Source: Pseudisothecium myosuroides (taxonomy: Eukaryota; Streptophyta; Bryopsida; Hypnales; Lembophyllaceae). Taken from it: a stretch of 64,000 nucleotides of DNA. The first letter of the stretch is position 1; each line of letters starts with the position of its first letter. Positions 32,977-43,600 of this stretch are shown one piece after another. The stretch covers positions 2,978,501 to 3,042,500 of the forward strand of contig OX637288.1 in NCBI GenBank assembly GCA_951799445.1. The letters are read 5' to 3'. The notes beneath the pieces were generated by a model. It was not told the origin of the DNA. It did no database searches and saw only the letters and a list, made by a program, of their open reading frames with translations. The translations under genes were made by a program, and so were the position numbers.

Positions 32977-35900
32977 ATGGCGGACGGAAATTTGAGTAGA
33001 ATTGCAGCGATTTTAACCCGTATAGAAGTGAATCTCTCACATAAAGTCAGCAATTCAAATTCTGATTCCGAAGGGGAACCATTTGCTTCTGAAGTCGGAA
33101 ACTCGTCGTTCTTTGCATTGGCAGGTCGGAGAATGGAAGATTTCTGAGGTCCGTTGCGAGTTTCGTGAAAGGGATTAGGGTTTCCATTTTCGAAAGCTCA
33201 GTTTTTCTGTGTCGGTTAGAAGATTAGGAGTCGGGTTCGGGTTTTCTATCCCGGATTATTTCTGTCCGGGAATTCTATGAACTTGAGTTGTACGTTGTGG
33301 CGATGGAGATGATGAATGGAGCGTGGCAGCAATGGATTTTGAGAGACAGGAGTCTCGAGCCTTTTAAAAAAGGTGTAAATGTGTCTTCAGTAGGTTTTTT
33401 CTGCTGAGGTTTAATTTACTGGAATGCAGGTTCGATTTCTGGTTAGGGTTTCAATGTGCGTTGTCGAATTGCGCACAATGTAGGGGTTGGAAATCAAAGC
33501 TGGAGCATATGAATATAGGGACGCACTTAGAAGCAGCTCCGGATTCAATTTTCTAATGAGCTTGGGCAGAGTTTTCTCATGTCGCTCACAATGCCGCCCC
33601 TGGAGCGAGAATTTCTTATCAATGGTATGGCCTTGTTCCGTGCTTCGTTGTGATGATTTCTGGAATTGGATTTGCATATTTTGTTGTCGATTTCTGTGCT
33701 GGGTTTTCATAGTTTTTTTTCCTTTGTATGCGCCTTGTTCGTTTACCAATCTAATTGTTTTTTTTGTATTCATTTCAAATTCATTTGCGTTACTTGCAAC
33801 TTCTCTCATGCTAGAGATCTTGGAGGCCCTTTCAACATATGTATCTCTATTGCCGCACCTATTGGATTTTATTCCTGGGTTGAACTGCTCAAATGTGGTC
33901 TGGGGTTACAAATGGTTGATCAATTAGGGTTCTCAGTGTTAAACAAATGCTAGCCTGTCCTTGCAGGAGTGATTAACTAAGCTCACAATTCATATTGGCA
34001 CGAGGTTGTGATTTCTATTTGATTTTAAATTCCTTATGTGTTGTATCTCGTGATTGTGTTAATGTAAGGGTGACTGTATCTGGGTTGACAGACACGGAGT
34101 CTGAAGATGAAGACAACCATTTGTTGGTCGATTGGAAGGGCAACGGAGGCAGAGTATCTTTGGTGCAGCAGAGTTTACCCTTTAAGCAAGTCAAGCGTCG
34201 TGGACTCAAGACTACCAGTACGCTTCTTCCAACGGATAAGGAAACGCACACACCAACTTCCGCTCCTGGAGCCATTTCCACCGATGTGATTGCACCGGAG
34301 GACAAATCAGTCGTTGTCAAAACGAAATCAGAAGTTTCATCTCGACCTAAACTGGTGGTTTCTTTATCAGACTCTGACGTTTCGGCGCCACCTAGAAGCG
34401 CGATCAAAAGGCCCAACAATAACTCTCATCGCTTAAATCCATCAGGTTTTCACGTTCTCTATTTGTTGTATGAGTTTGAAAGAAATATGCTCTGTTGATA
34501 TTACTGCATGTTGATAGCTCAACCAAGAGTATGAACAGAAGTGCTGCTGTTGGTAGCAGGGGTCAGTATAGGAGACTGGATCAAGTCCCAACAGTCTTAG
34601 TATCCTCTACCTTGCCAGTCTTACAATCCATGTCGTTCGAGCCTCACTATGCTCACGATATTGTCGATGCTCTGTTGTAAGGAGGCCAGCAAGTGGCATA
34701 TGTTGACATGTTTTAAACTATGTTCAGGTACGGGCAATGTGGTATGCTTGGACTCTGACACAGACTCGGAACAGTCATTCCAGCGGTGCCGCCTTGCACC
34801 TTGCAGTGCGTCCCAGCAGCCAAATCTCTTGGAGAACGTTGTTGAGTTGGATGACGAAGCTGAGAATAATGATCTTTTGGACGATGGCCCTATCTGGTCT
34901 CCACCTCGTGTTTCCTCTGTCAATGAAGACTGTACACTGGATCCGTCTGGAAGTGGCAGATCCGATTCTCCCATTCGGGAAGGCCCAACATTCGCCTCAA
35001 GTTCCAAAAGACCAGCCTCAAGTCTGTGGAACAGATGCAATTCCGGAAAGGGGCTTGACTTTCGGAATAACGAGGAAGATTTGACATTTCCGTCCTCAAC
35101 GTTGGAGCCTACGCGTCCGAATGAACTAGAGACGTCTGATCTGAATCTAGACACTAATTTCAGCACTCTGCGTGCGCATACCCAGGTCCCAGAGATTCAC
35201 AATGCCCAGGAAGTTCAGGCTGGTGGCACCAGGAAGAAGAGGAAAACTGGACGTGGGGTTCTAATGACCGAAGAAGAGAAGGCGTTTGAACGAAGCGAAA
35301 TGTTACGGGCAAAAGAAGCTGAGAGGTTGCGGAAAACTGAGGAGAAGGCTGAGATGAAGCGACGGAAGGAAGAAGAGAAGAAGAAGCTGCAAGAGGAGAA
35401 TCGACGAAAGCGAGAGGTTTGCAACGTCTTGTTATACACCTGAAAGGATGTTTTCTTTGATGTTCTTGCACGGGTTTGGGCATTGGGTATCAGGTTGGAT
35501 GTTCAAGTTGAACCCCTAAAGGACCGAGATTTCATGGTTTTAAAATGACAAATCTGATTTGATCATGCTGTGATAATTATAATTCTGATGGGGCTACATT
35601 TATTTCACCAGAATCAGTGAAAAATCAGCTCTTGTTGGTATTAAAACTAATAAAATCGAAAAAAAGTGAGTCCCCATATGACCCATTAAACTGCTGAAAA
35701 AATAACTAGGCCCGATTTGGGCCTCACAGTCCTTTAGGGGTTAAGATAAAACTTTAACTTGCATGTCATGGTAGGAAGAGAAAACGAAATTTAACGTGAT
35801 TGCTGTCTCGGCACAGCTATTCATGTTCGTTCTGCACAACATTTTTCACTGACTTCTAGACTTCTCCAGCCGTGATGTATGTTATCAGTCCATTTATTTG

Positions 35901-38900
35901 ATTTTTTGGAGCACAGCCCCTGACATTATTGCCTATAAACAGGAGGAGAGGCTGCGGAAGGAGGCTGCCAGGGAGGAAGCGAAGGAGCTACGTAGACTGG
36001 AGCACGAAAAGAAACGATGGGAGAATGGAAAGTTTGCGTTACAGAATACTCGGGCGCTGATTGACACCAAAATCATCGAGAATGGTGTCATTGGAGGTCG
36101 TCTGTCCCAGCTTTGGGCATCAAAATGTTTTGTATATTATCAGTTTTCTTTGTTGCTTAAATCGTTTGCAACTAGCATTTGAGGTGTATTCTATATCACT
36201 AGAGCTATTTCTGTTGGAAACATTGAAACTGCTTAGGTCCCATTATTCTTGGCATTTTTGCCATGATTTGAACCTTCCAGTTCGTGATGAGCAGAAGACA
36301 GCTGAACTATCTGCTTTTGATTCTGGCAGGGCACCTGCTGAACAAACTGGCAGATAAGCAGCTACAGTACCAGCTCGTTTCCAATCCCTGCCCGAGGTCA
36401 ATTATGTGGCGCATGAAGCGTCCTAGCGAAGATTCCTCTGGGGAGGCCGCAAGCAGATTTTGGAATGCTGAGGATCCGGATTCACAAACCGAGGGGTCAA
36501 GTTCTAAGGTAAATCTTTATTTGTAGGTTATGATTCAAGGACTTGCTTGTATAGCCCATGGTTAATATGTAATGAATGCATGTCTCTTCTTGAGTTAGAT
36601 CTTTTAATGCAGAATCTTTATTTCGGCAAATTGTAGTCAGAGGTCTCTTCGGGGTTAAAGAATTTTATTTTGGGTTACCTGAGGAATCAGTAGCTGAGCC
36701 TTGGATCCGCCACGATACTGCTAAGGGGAATACCTGTTTGTATACTTCCAGACGAGGGTTCTAATCATTTTTTGATAACTACTGCATCTTGGAGCTTGAA
36801 TTAGGTAGCATTTGGTTGCAGTTAGTGGTCTATCGAACCAGGATGTGTGGACACTCCCAGCTTAATAGAAACAGACTACTCAGTGAAAGTACGAGATCCT
36901 GGATTCCTGTGGGAGACTATTTGAACATTTCTAGCTTGTCATAACCTCGTTCTTCTGGTCGTGTCGCAGCTTGTACTGGAGGAAGTTGATGTCCCGTACG
37001 TACTCTTTGTATTGGAAGCTGAAGAGTTCGCTGCTATGGTCGGTGGGAACACCTTGCATACACTTATAAATTCCACTCAAACCCGTTACCCCGGTTACAC
37101 CATCTGCTTCTTGGTCAACAAGCTGAAGTGGTATCTCAACAAGAAGTATGTTTTTCTTTTTCATCGCTGAGTGTGGAACCCTTACCTTCATTCTTAGTCA
37201 TCTGCTTTTGCCAACGTATTTCCAGGTGACTGAATGTATTTTCATTATCACCTCAGAGAACAGACACATTACAAGAGTGGAGATACTGTGTGGAAGAGGC
37301 CACCTGTTGAAAAGGTACATATGTTTTGCCAGTCCTTTGAAAGATGCTTCAGGTAGATCATCACTAGACAAATTAGTCCTACTGGATGCTATGTTGTATT
37401 GATAGTGGAAAATTCCTTGTATTTCCTATTTGTGCAATTTTAAGTTTGAGCGCTGAAAGTATAATGTCGTGTATGTGCATGCTGTTCATTGTAGGCAATA
37501 GCTAGACTTTTGACGCATCATAATGGAGTTCATTCGAGGTTGTGTTTGGACGAAGCTGAGGTGGCAGAACATGTTACTGGTTTAATGAGGAGCCTCGCAG
37601 ATTGTCCCTTTAAGTATGTGACTTGTTTCACCCGATCGGAAATTTCTTGGAGAGTCGTTCTTATTTGATTTTAATCCTTCGTGTGTAGTTTTTGCGGTTA
37701 TATTTAAACCTTCGACCCTTGACTTGTTTGTCTGAAGGGATTCTAAGATGAAACGGTAATTTCTTAGTGGAAAACTTTTTTGACCTTCTGCTGATCGGGC
37801 TTTGGGTCTGGTTCTCGTCTGATATTTTTTTTTATAGAGATACGTTATTGTGACTAAGATAGCCACCTTGAAGTGCAGAGAAAAATCTACTTCTTTGTCG
37901 GTAAGCAAGAATGGAGATCATGTCACGACCAGCGACACATTTAAGGAAGAAATCAAGAAGAGCTTGTGGTGAGTGTACGAATCTCTAGCTTTCAGTTTCC
38001 ATACTTGTGAATCTTGTAAATTGCGTGCACCTCTGCATAAAAGCTGCTGACCTTAAATGGCTTACTTGGGAGGAAATTGTTCGCAGAACGGCTTACTGGA
38101 GAAGAAATTCTGTATACGTTAACTTAGTTCATTCACTTCACTGTAGTAATGGTGTTAATCCTTGCGATGTGCTCTGCAGTCATTTTTTCTTACACGATAT
38201 ATTCTCATGTGGTTAGAACAGGCCCACAAGTTGCAGCATCAGAGTTCTATTCGTTATTGAATAAATGCTTCAGTCACAAGTCCGAGTGTGAAAACAGAGT
38301 TCACTGAGCTTGTGTCTGTCAAATACAAACTATCGTCTATATATATTTATTCTTTAGAACTACAACAGTTGATTGATTTCTGGAGCAAAATTTGTAGTGC
38401 TATGGATTCTGTTGCATTTACTAATTGTTTTGCAATATCAATTATCTGTGCAGGCTGAAAGCACTTGTCGCTCTTCCACATACTCCGGGGGCAGTCGCCC
38501 TGGCAGTTGGCAAACGATACGGCACCATGCGTGCTCTCCTCAAGGCTTACCTTGACCCAACAATGACGGTGACTGCCCTCTCGATGATTTTTATGTTTTA
38601 TGAGTTTTCTTGACTGTGGCTCGAATCGATGCGAGTTAGAGATGGTTGTAGATTCTTCATTTTTTTTCTACAAATCATGTATGGTCCCGCCTGCACCAAG
38701 TATGTAGCACCAATTAGCTAGTTAAGGTGTCAAGCCCCATCAGACCCTTTAGCTACTTGGAAGTTAAGTAACCTGTGGTCTGCCCGCACTTGCAAGATTT
38801 TTATGGAAAATTAGGCTTTCAAGCTAGCTATTTGGCACTGGTTAGTGCAAGGTTTAGGGTTTACTTGAGCGCATTTTAGTTGATTTAGCACTTCGAATCA

Positions 38901-39342
38901 TTAAAATGGACACATTTGTCCAGATGTTCAGAATCGGTCAGAATCGGGGAGTTAAAAGTAAATTGATGAAAACAATGTAAATTCATTATAAGTTACTGGG
39001 AGCTAGGTACCAATTTGCTAACTGTCACAACTTGGGCAGTGTGGATATTTAGGAACGAATTCCACTTAGCTATAGTAGTACTTGGGTTGGTGCGAGCATG
39101 CCGTCTTGAGAGTCCGGGTCAACTCTGGCAAAAATTCTAAGTTCCTCGCTTCATTGCAGGTGCACCAGAAGGAGCTCCTCTTGCAAGATCTGATCCGAGA
39201 GGGCGTGTTCGGTCCCGAGCAACGGCGGCGGGTTGGCCCAACGTGCTCTCGTCGCATCTACCGAATTTTTATGGCCCAGAATGGCAACCTCAAAACAGAT
39301 GATGTGGAAGAAGGAGCTGACCATTTCGATGATTCCGATTAA
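32977..39342 (+). CDS. EME1: Crossover junction endonuclease EME1 (MUS81 partner)
   Basis: EME1 is the non-catalytic partner of MUS81, which cleaves branched recombination and stalled-fork DNA in the nucleus. Eleven exons keep frame across all junctions: 32977-33124, 34092-34445, 34728-35416, 35943-36096, 36330-36508, 36970-37145, 37257-37314, 37495-37613, 37840-37968, 38454-38568, 39160-39342 (767 residues). Residues 1-370 are acidic and low-complexity, with two SUMO-interaction-like motifs (KLVVSLSDSD, NVVCLDSDTDSE). A highly charged coiled coil (RSEMLRAKEAERLRKTEEK onward) precedes the XPF-family nuclease fold from about 448 (HLLNKLADKQLQYQLVSNP, RSIMWRM). The catalytic ERK motif is absent, as expected for EME1. 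The helix-hairpin-helix region is LKALVALPHTPGAVALAVGKR. The C-terminus CSRRIYRIFM...TDDVEEGA is typical of plant EME1. The exon 1-2 join is the least certain. Intron 3 carries a TTAA MITE. Confidence 0.9.
34510..34622 (+). repeat. Intronic repeat shared with the PAP2 gene
   Basis: Within EME1 intron 2, GGGGTCAGTATAGGAGACTG and AGTATCCTCTACCTT match sequence in PAP introns 1 (about 54340-54402) and 2 (about 55480-55540). The conserved core is roughly 110 bp. Function is unknown; a dispersed repeat is likely. Confidence 0.75.
35509..35744. mobile_element. Short TTAA-type MITE K in EME1 intron 3, 236 bp
   Basis: The left end TGAACCCCTAAAGGACCGAG has TGAA in place of TTAA, and the right end is AGTCCTTTAGGGGTTAA. 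The interior (CATGGTTTTAAAATGAC, then CCAGAATCAGTGAAAAATCA) is shared with L in the LPA1-like gene, defining a short family 3. It is spliced out and does not disturb the reading frame. Confidence 0.8.
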
Positions 39343-41597
39343 GCCGCATTTTCATGAGACAGATGTAATTATGCTACAGTCAATTTATTCTCATTGACAG
39401 ATCTCAGGAGTCTAATCGTATGGCACTTCGCATTTTCCAAACAAGAGAAGATAAGGTGCCCAGTCATAAATTTTGAACCTTTTTTCAAGTGGTCTTTGTA
39501 CAAAAGTCCTTGAGGTTGTGACGTTGGAAGGTTTTGAATGTGCTCTTGAATGTGCTCTTGAATGTGATGGTTTCTATGTGAGGTTGAATGTGCTCTTGAA
39601 TGTGATGGTTTCAATGTGAGGTTGCAGCATGCATGTTGTGGAGATTTGCGGACTCCTCACTTTCGTTATAGCTGTTGCAATTATGAGTGTATCCCAGCTA
39701 CATATAACAAGTTGTTATCAACAACCCGTGTTACCAGTAGCCTCTCATATACAGTATTAATCCATTCGGTCGGATTTATTAGGAAGTGGTGTGAGCATGA
39801 CTTGCTAAATGTCAAGCTTTGAAAAATTCGCTTTATTGAAAAATAACGTTATCACTGTATTACAACTTTGGAAGTTCACATTTGTAAGTGTTGTTTTAAT
39901 TTTTAAATGTTTCGGAAGGATTGAATTGATAATAAAATGTTAACTTTGAACATTTGTTAATAGATATTAACAACTACTTGAATACATTCCTTAATATGGA
40001 GTATATAGTTTGTTTTCTTCTTTCCAATCATATGCTTTATGATCTTACCTCTGATGCATTTTAAGTTAAATAGGCAACTAGGTATTTCTAGGGTTTTGTT
40101 GAATTGCTTCAAATCGCGTAGAGATATATGAATTTGTGAAATATAATAATATAATACTTTAGCATTTAAAATTGAAATGTATATCATAAACAATATAATT
40201 GTTAGTTCAAAGATGTAGTTTTTTTTCAAATTATTATAATATGATGTCATTGTCTTTATTGCATAGGTTTAACCAAAATATTGAAACAAGTGCTTCGGAA
40301 ATAAGAATCTAGATTTGTTTTTGTACAACATAGGTGTATTTAATTCCATCTCTAACTTTCATGTCGTAGTTTTCTTTTGACCTTTTGAAGATGAATTGCA
40401 TATTCAATGGAGCACATCCTACCATTTTTGAGTAATTGAACCCTGATGAATTCAAATCTTTTAACATTTCAAGCATTAATGATATAATAAAAGAGACCAT
40501 ATTGGATTATTCATAAAACTTTAGGTGACATAAAAAAGAAACACAAATATGGTTGATATAACTATATTGTCTTTATTTTTGTTGATAATACATAAATAAC
40601 AATGTATCATAATTTATAAATTAAACCACAATTGAAGAGTTATAAGGCAAAATAAGGATTGTATAGAGGGACCCCGTGGGCCTTTCAAAGGTCAACCCAG
40701 CATGGAGAAGCCCCTACAACCTGTATTGCGCATTTCCAACTGCAAGGTACGGTCAAGGTTGTGTGATTAAGGTCACACATACAATAGGACTTCCTTTTTT
40801 ACCTTTTGACTCCAAAATTTCACCAACAATATTGCAGGCATCTCAATGAACATGGATATTGAATTTTTGATAATGAAGCCTATACAACTATGGTTATAGA
40901 TCTCCTTTGTTTGGGCCTCTTGCATTACCTTTTCAATTCAAAAGCCCAACCATCTATGGGACTCAAGTACTCCACTTATTTCAAGTTATCAGTTGATAAT
41001 TCTATTGTGGAGAATGATGTTTTCAATTTTCATAGATGACTGGTCATGGTATTTTTTTGTACATAATTGGAGTGTTGTTTCATATTACAAGGCCATCAGT
41101 GATCATTTCATAAAATTGGTGATAAAGAAAATTGTTGATGTGTCTAGTAAGGCCACATTTATTAAATTGAGACCAAATGCACATTTTGAAACTTCCACCC
41201 TGCTATTGCGGACCTCTATTCTATTGAATCAAGGGCTTATAAATGTTTTGACATATTAAAGTCTCAATTTATCAAATTGTCTCAATATTAAATACTTAGT
41301 ATCTTCTAAATGTAGGGTCAAAGTTAATACAAGACTCTAAATTTTTTCACTTTGAGTATTCAAATTCTATGAAATATGGTGGAAAGGAATTTCTTTTAAG
41401 ATTTTAATAATTGCATATCCATTAGTTTGAGACCCCAATTCATTTACTTTGTACAAAAAAATATTCAAAGGTGAATTTTTTCTATCAAATACCACCAAAT
41501 TCATAATATACTATATGGCCGCAAAGGTCTTTCAAGTCCTTCAAGGGTTAACATTTTGACCCCCCCACAAGCCGCACTTCGAGTGTCAAGCTACGAT
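39343..41597. other. EME1 3' flank and intergenic
   Basis: Contains a 38-bp unit repeated twice at 39548-39623 and an isolated TTAA-type right end (GTCCTTCAAGGGTTAA) at about 41535-41551. No gene is recognised. Short frames at 39957-40500 and 40993-41259 look random. Confidence 0.5.
39548..39623. repeat. 38-bp tandem repeat, two copies
   Basis: Units starting GAATGTGCTCTTGAATGTGA, about 200 bp downstream of the EME1 stop codon. A partial unit (GAATGTGCTCTT) precedes the first full copy. Confidence 0.85.
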
Positions 41598-41890
41598 TAG
41601 GGCTTTTTTTTTGGCTTTCTGGTGCCAGATTGCACAAAAAAAAATAATCTGGCTAAAAAATGCAAAAAAAAATGCAAAAAAACTTGGATGAAATCGCCAA
41701 AAAAGCTTCAAATGAAAAAAAATCTTGGATGAAATCGCCAGAATTTTGATGAAAACCATGTTATAGACATGTGATATGTGCTAATGTGATATTTTCTATC
41801 CAATATATGGATGAAGGTTGAAATTTGGAGCACCACTAACATTTTAAATCGCCACTTTGGCACTTCTTAAAAAATGAAAAAAAAGCCCTG
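41598..41890 (+). mobile_element. hAT-type MITE, copy 1, 293 bp
   Basis: The left end TAGGGCTTTTTTTTTGGC and right end AAAAAAAAGCCCTG form terminal inverted repeats of the hAT CAGGG type (first base changed to T). A perfect eight-base duplication GCTACGAT flanks it at 41590-41597 and 41891-41898. Non-coding. Confidence 0.92.
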
Positions 41891-42135
41891 GCTACGATGT
41901 GTTATTGAAATCAATCCAAGCAGCGAATCAAAGATTTTCCCATCGGAGAAATACGAGCGCACAGTGGGTGTCTAGGCCGCAGATCGAGGTTTTGCAAGTA
42001 CGCTATGATGTCATACTCACATACAGTTCAGATTCTTCCCTACCCTGCATGTTTTACAGTAGCTGTTGTTGGTTTCTTTGAAATTTGGGAGGTAATCCGG
42101 CATGCTAAAAGCTAGGAGGATTGTCAAAAGAGTTA

Positions 42136-42706
42136 CTCCCTCTGTCCCACTAAAAAACTCCCAAAATCTTCCCTATGAGGGATTAACTATATTTTTAGTC
42201 TTTGTGCCAGTGATACATACATTCTAGAATTAATAATCTATCCCCTAGATCTATGCAAAATCTGCAACTTAGTCACCATCGTTTAGACACCCAAAATCTA
42301 TGTGGAAAGTATCATATTTGAGCATTGTTTATAAATGCCGCCAACTTGTCATTTCTGATGGTTTAAAGGTTGGTGGCAACAATGGGATTGTAGAAATATA
42401 TGCTCCCAACCTAAATATTGCATCTACGAAACCTGGCCCCCTTCATGAATAAATCTTTATAGCGCCAAAGTGCTCCCCAAATCCATTGTCAACACAACTA
42501 TTTGACGAAGTAGCAAGTACAAGGTGCCTCATATGGGCGAGGCCAAGCTTGCTAGGAGAAGAATTTTCCTTGATTGCTTGCCACTTACTCCCACAAGGTC
42601 TAATAATATAAACAACGCTTACTGAATGGTCAAAATCAGTAAATGGAGGGTTTTAGTGGGATAGAAATTGTGCCTCATTTGGAGGTTTTTAGTGGGACAG
42701 AGGGAG
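42136..42706. mobile_element. Stowaway-type MITE, 571 bp
   Basis: TA followed by CTCCCTCTGTCCCACTAAAA at the left, and the complement TTTTAGTGGGACAGAGGGAG followed by TA at the right: the classic Stowaway / Tc1-mariner terminus and TA target duplication (42134-42135, 42707-42708). A partial second copy of the right end (GGGTTTTAGTGGGATAG) lies about 40 bp inside it. Interior non-coding. Confidence 0.9.
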
Positions 42707-42910
42707 TACTTTGGATCAATTGGACGGGCAGAAGTTCTGCACGCATGCACCCGAGCGGACATGACAGAGTTCTTAATTTCAATTTAGCAAACAACGTGCT
42801 CCTGATCGATGAGGTTGAAGGAGCGTCAGTTTCTCTGTAGTTACGTTCTGGCCCAGGCCTTCAGTTATACTGTAATGACCCCCTTTTGAGTCTCTCACCG
42901 TAGTGGTCAT

Positions 42911-43203
42911 CAGGGATTTTTTTTTCATTTTTTATGAAGTGCCAAAGTGGCGATATGAAATGTTATAGTGGTGTTCCAAATTTCAGCATTCATCTACACA
43001 TTGGATAGAAAATATCACATTAGCACATTTCACATGTCTATAATTCTATTTTCATTCACCAAATTTGGCGATTTCATCCAAGATTTTTTTTTTTTAAATT
43101 TGAAGTAATCTGGCAAAAAACTTCATGGTTTTTTTACCATGTTTTAGACAAATTGTTTTTTTTTGGTGCAATTTGGCACTAGAAAGCCAAAAAAAAAGCC
43201 CTG
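42911..43203 (-). mobile_element. hAT-type MITE, copy 2, 293 bp, reversed
   Basis: CAGGGATTTTTTTTTCATTTTT to AAAAAAAAAGCCCTG, the same family and same length as the copy at 41598 but reversed. The eight-base flanks GTGGTCAT (42903-42910) and GTGATCAT (43204-43211) match at seven positions, as expected for an older insertion. Confidence 0.9.
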
Positions 43204-43211
43204 GTGATCAT

Positions 43212-43600
43212 ATTGGAAGAAGTGTCATATTGTAGAATTAACATACTAAGGAGGTGTCATAATGTGTAAAGTGTTCACATTTTACTATCTCAAAAACACC
43301 AGCCAACTTTATTCAATGAAAACACTAGCTACCCTTGCTAAAAAGATATCCTCTTCACTCCACCCCCCCAAAAAAATTAAAATAAATATATGTATGTATG
43401 TATGTATATAAGTAGAAGTACAAATATGGTATATATATAAATATTAATATGAATATAGATACATCCAATATATAGAGAAAAATAAATATATAATATAAAT
43501 ATGAGTGCAAATACAAGTATAGATTTGGAATTCCATATTGTTTGTCAGACAAATTGTAGATGATAACCTATATATAAATAGCTATTTCAAAGGTGTTAAT
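43212..43600. other. P450 3' flank with (GTAT)n and AT microsatellites
   Basis: A GTAT run lies at 43388-43410 within a long ATA-rich stretch to about 43520. No gene. Confidence 0.6.

Noticed and set aside
33411..33953. Overlapping open frames inside EME1 intron 1 as extra genes
   Set aside because: They lie between supported exons, overlap on both strands and lack homology.
41598..43203. One 1.6-kb element with inverted ends
   Set aside because: Each 293-bp arm has both hAT termini and its own eight-base target duplication, so these are two separate MITEs.
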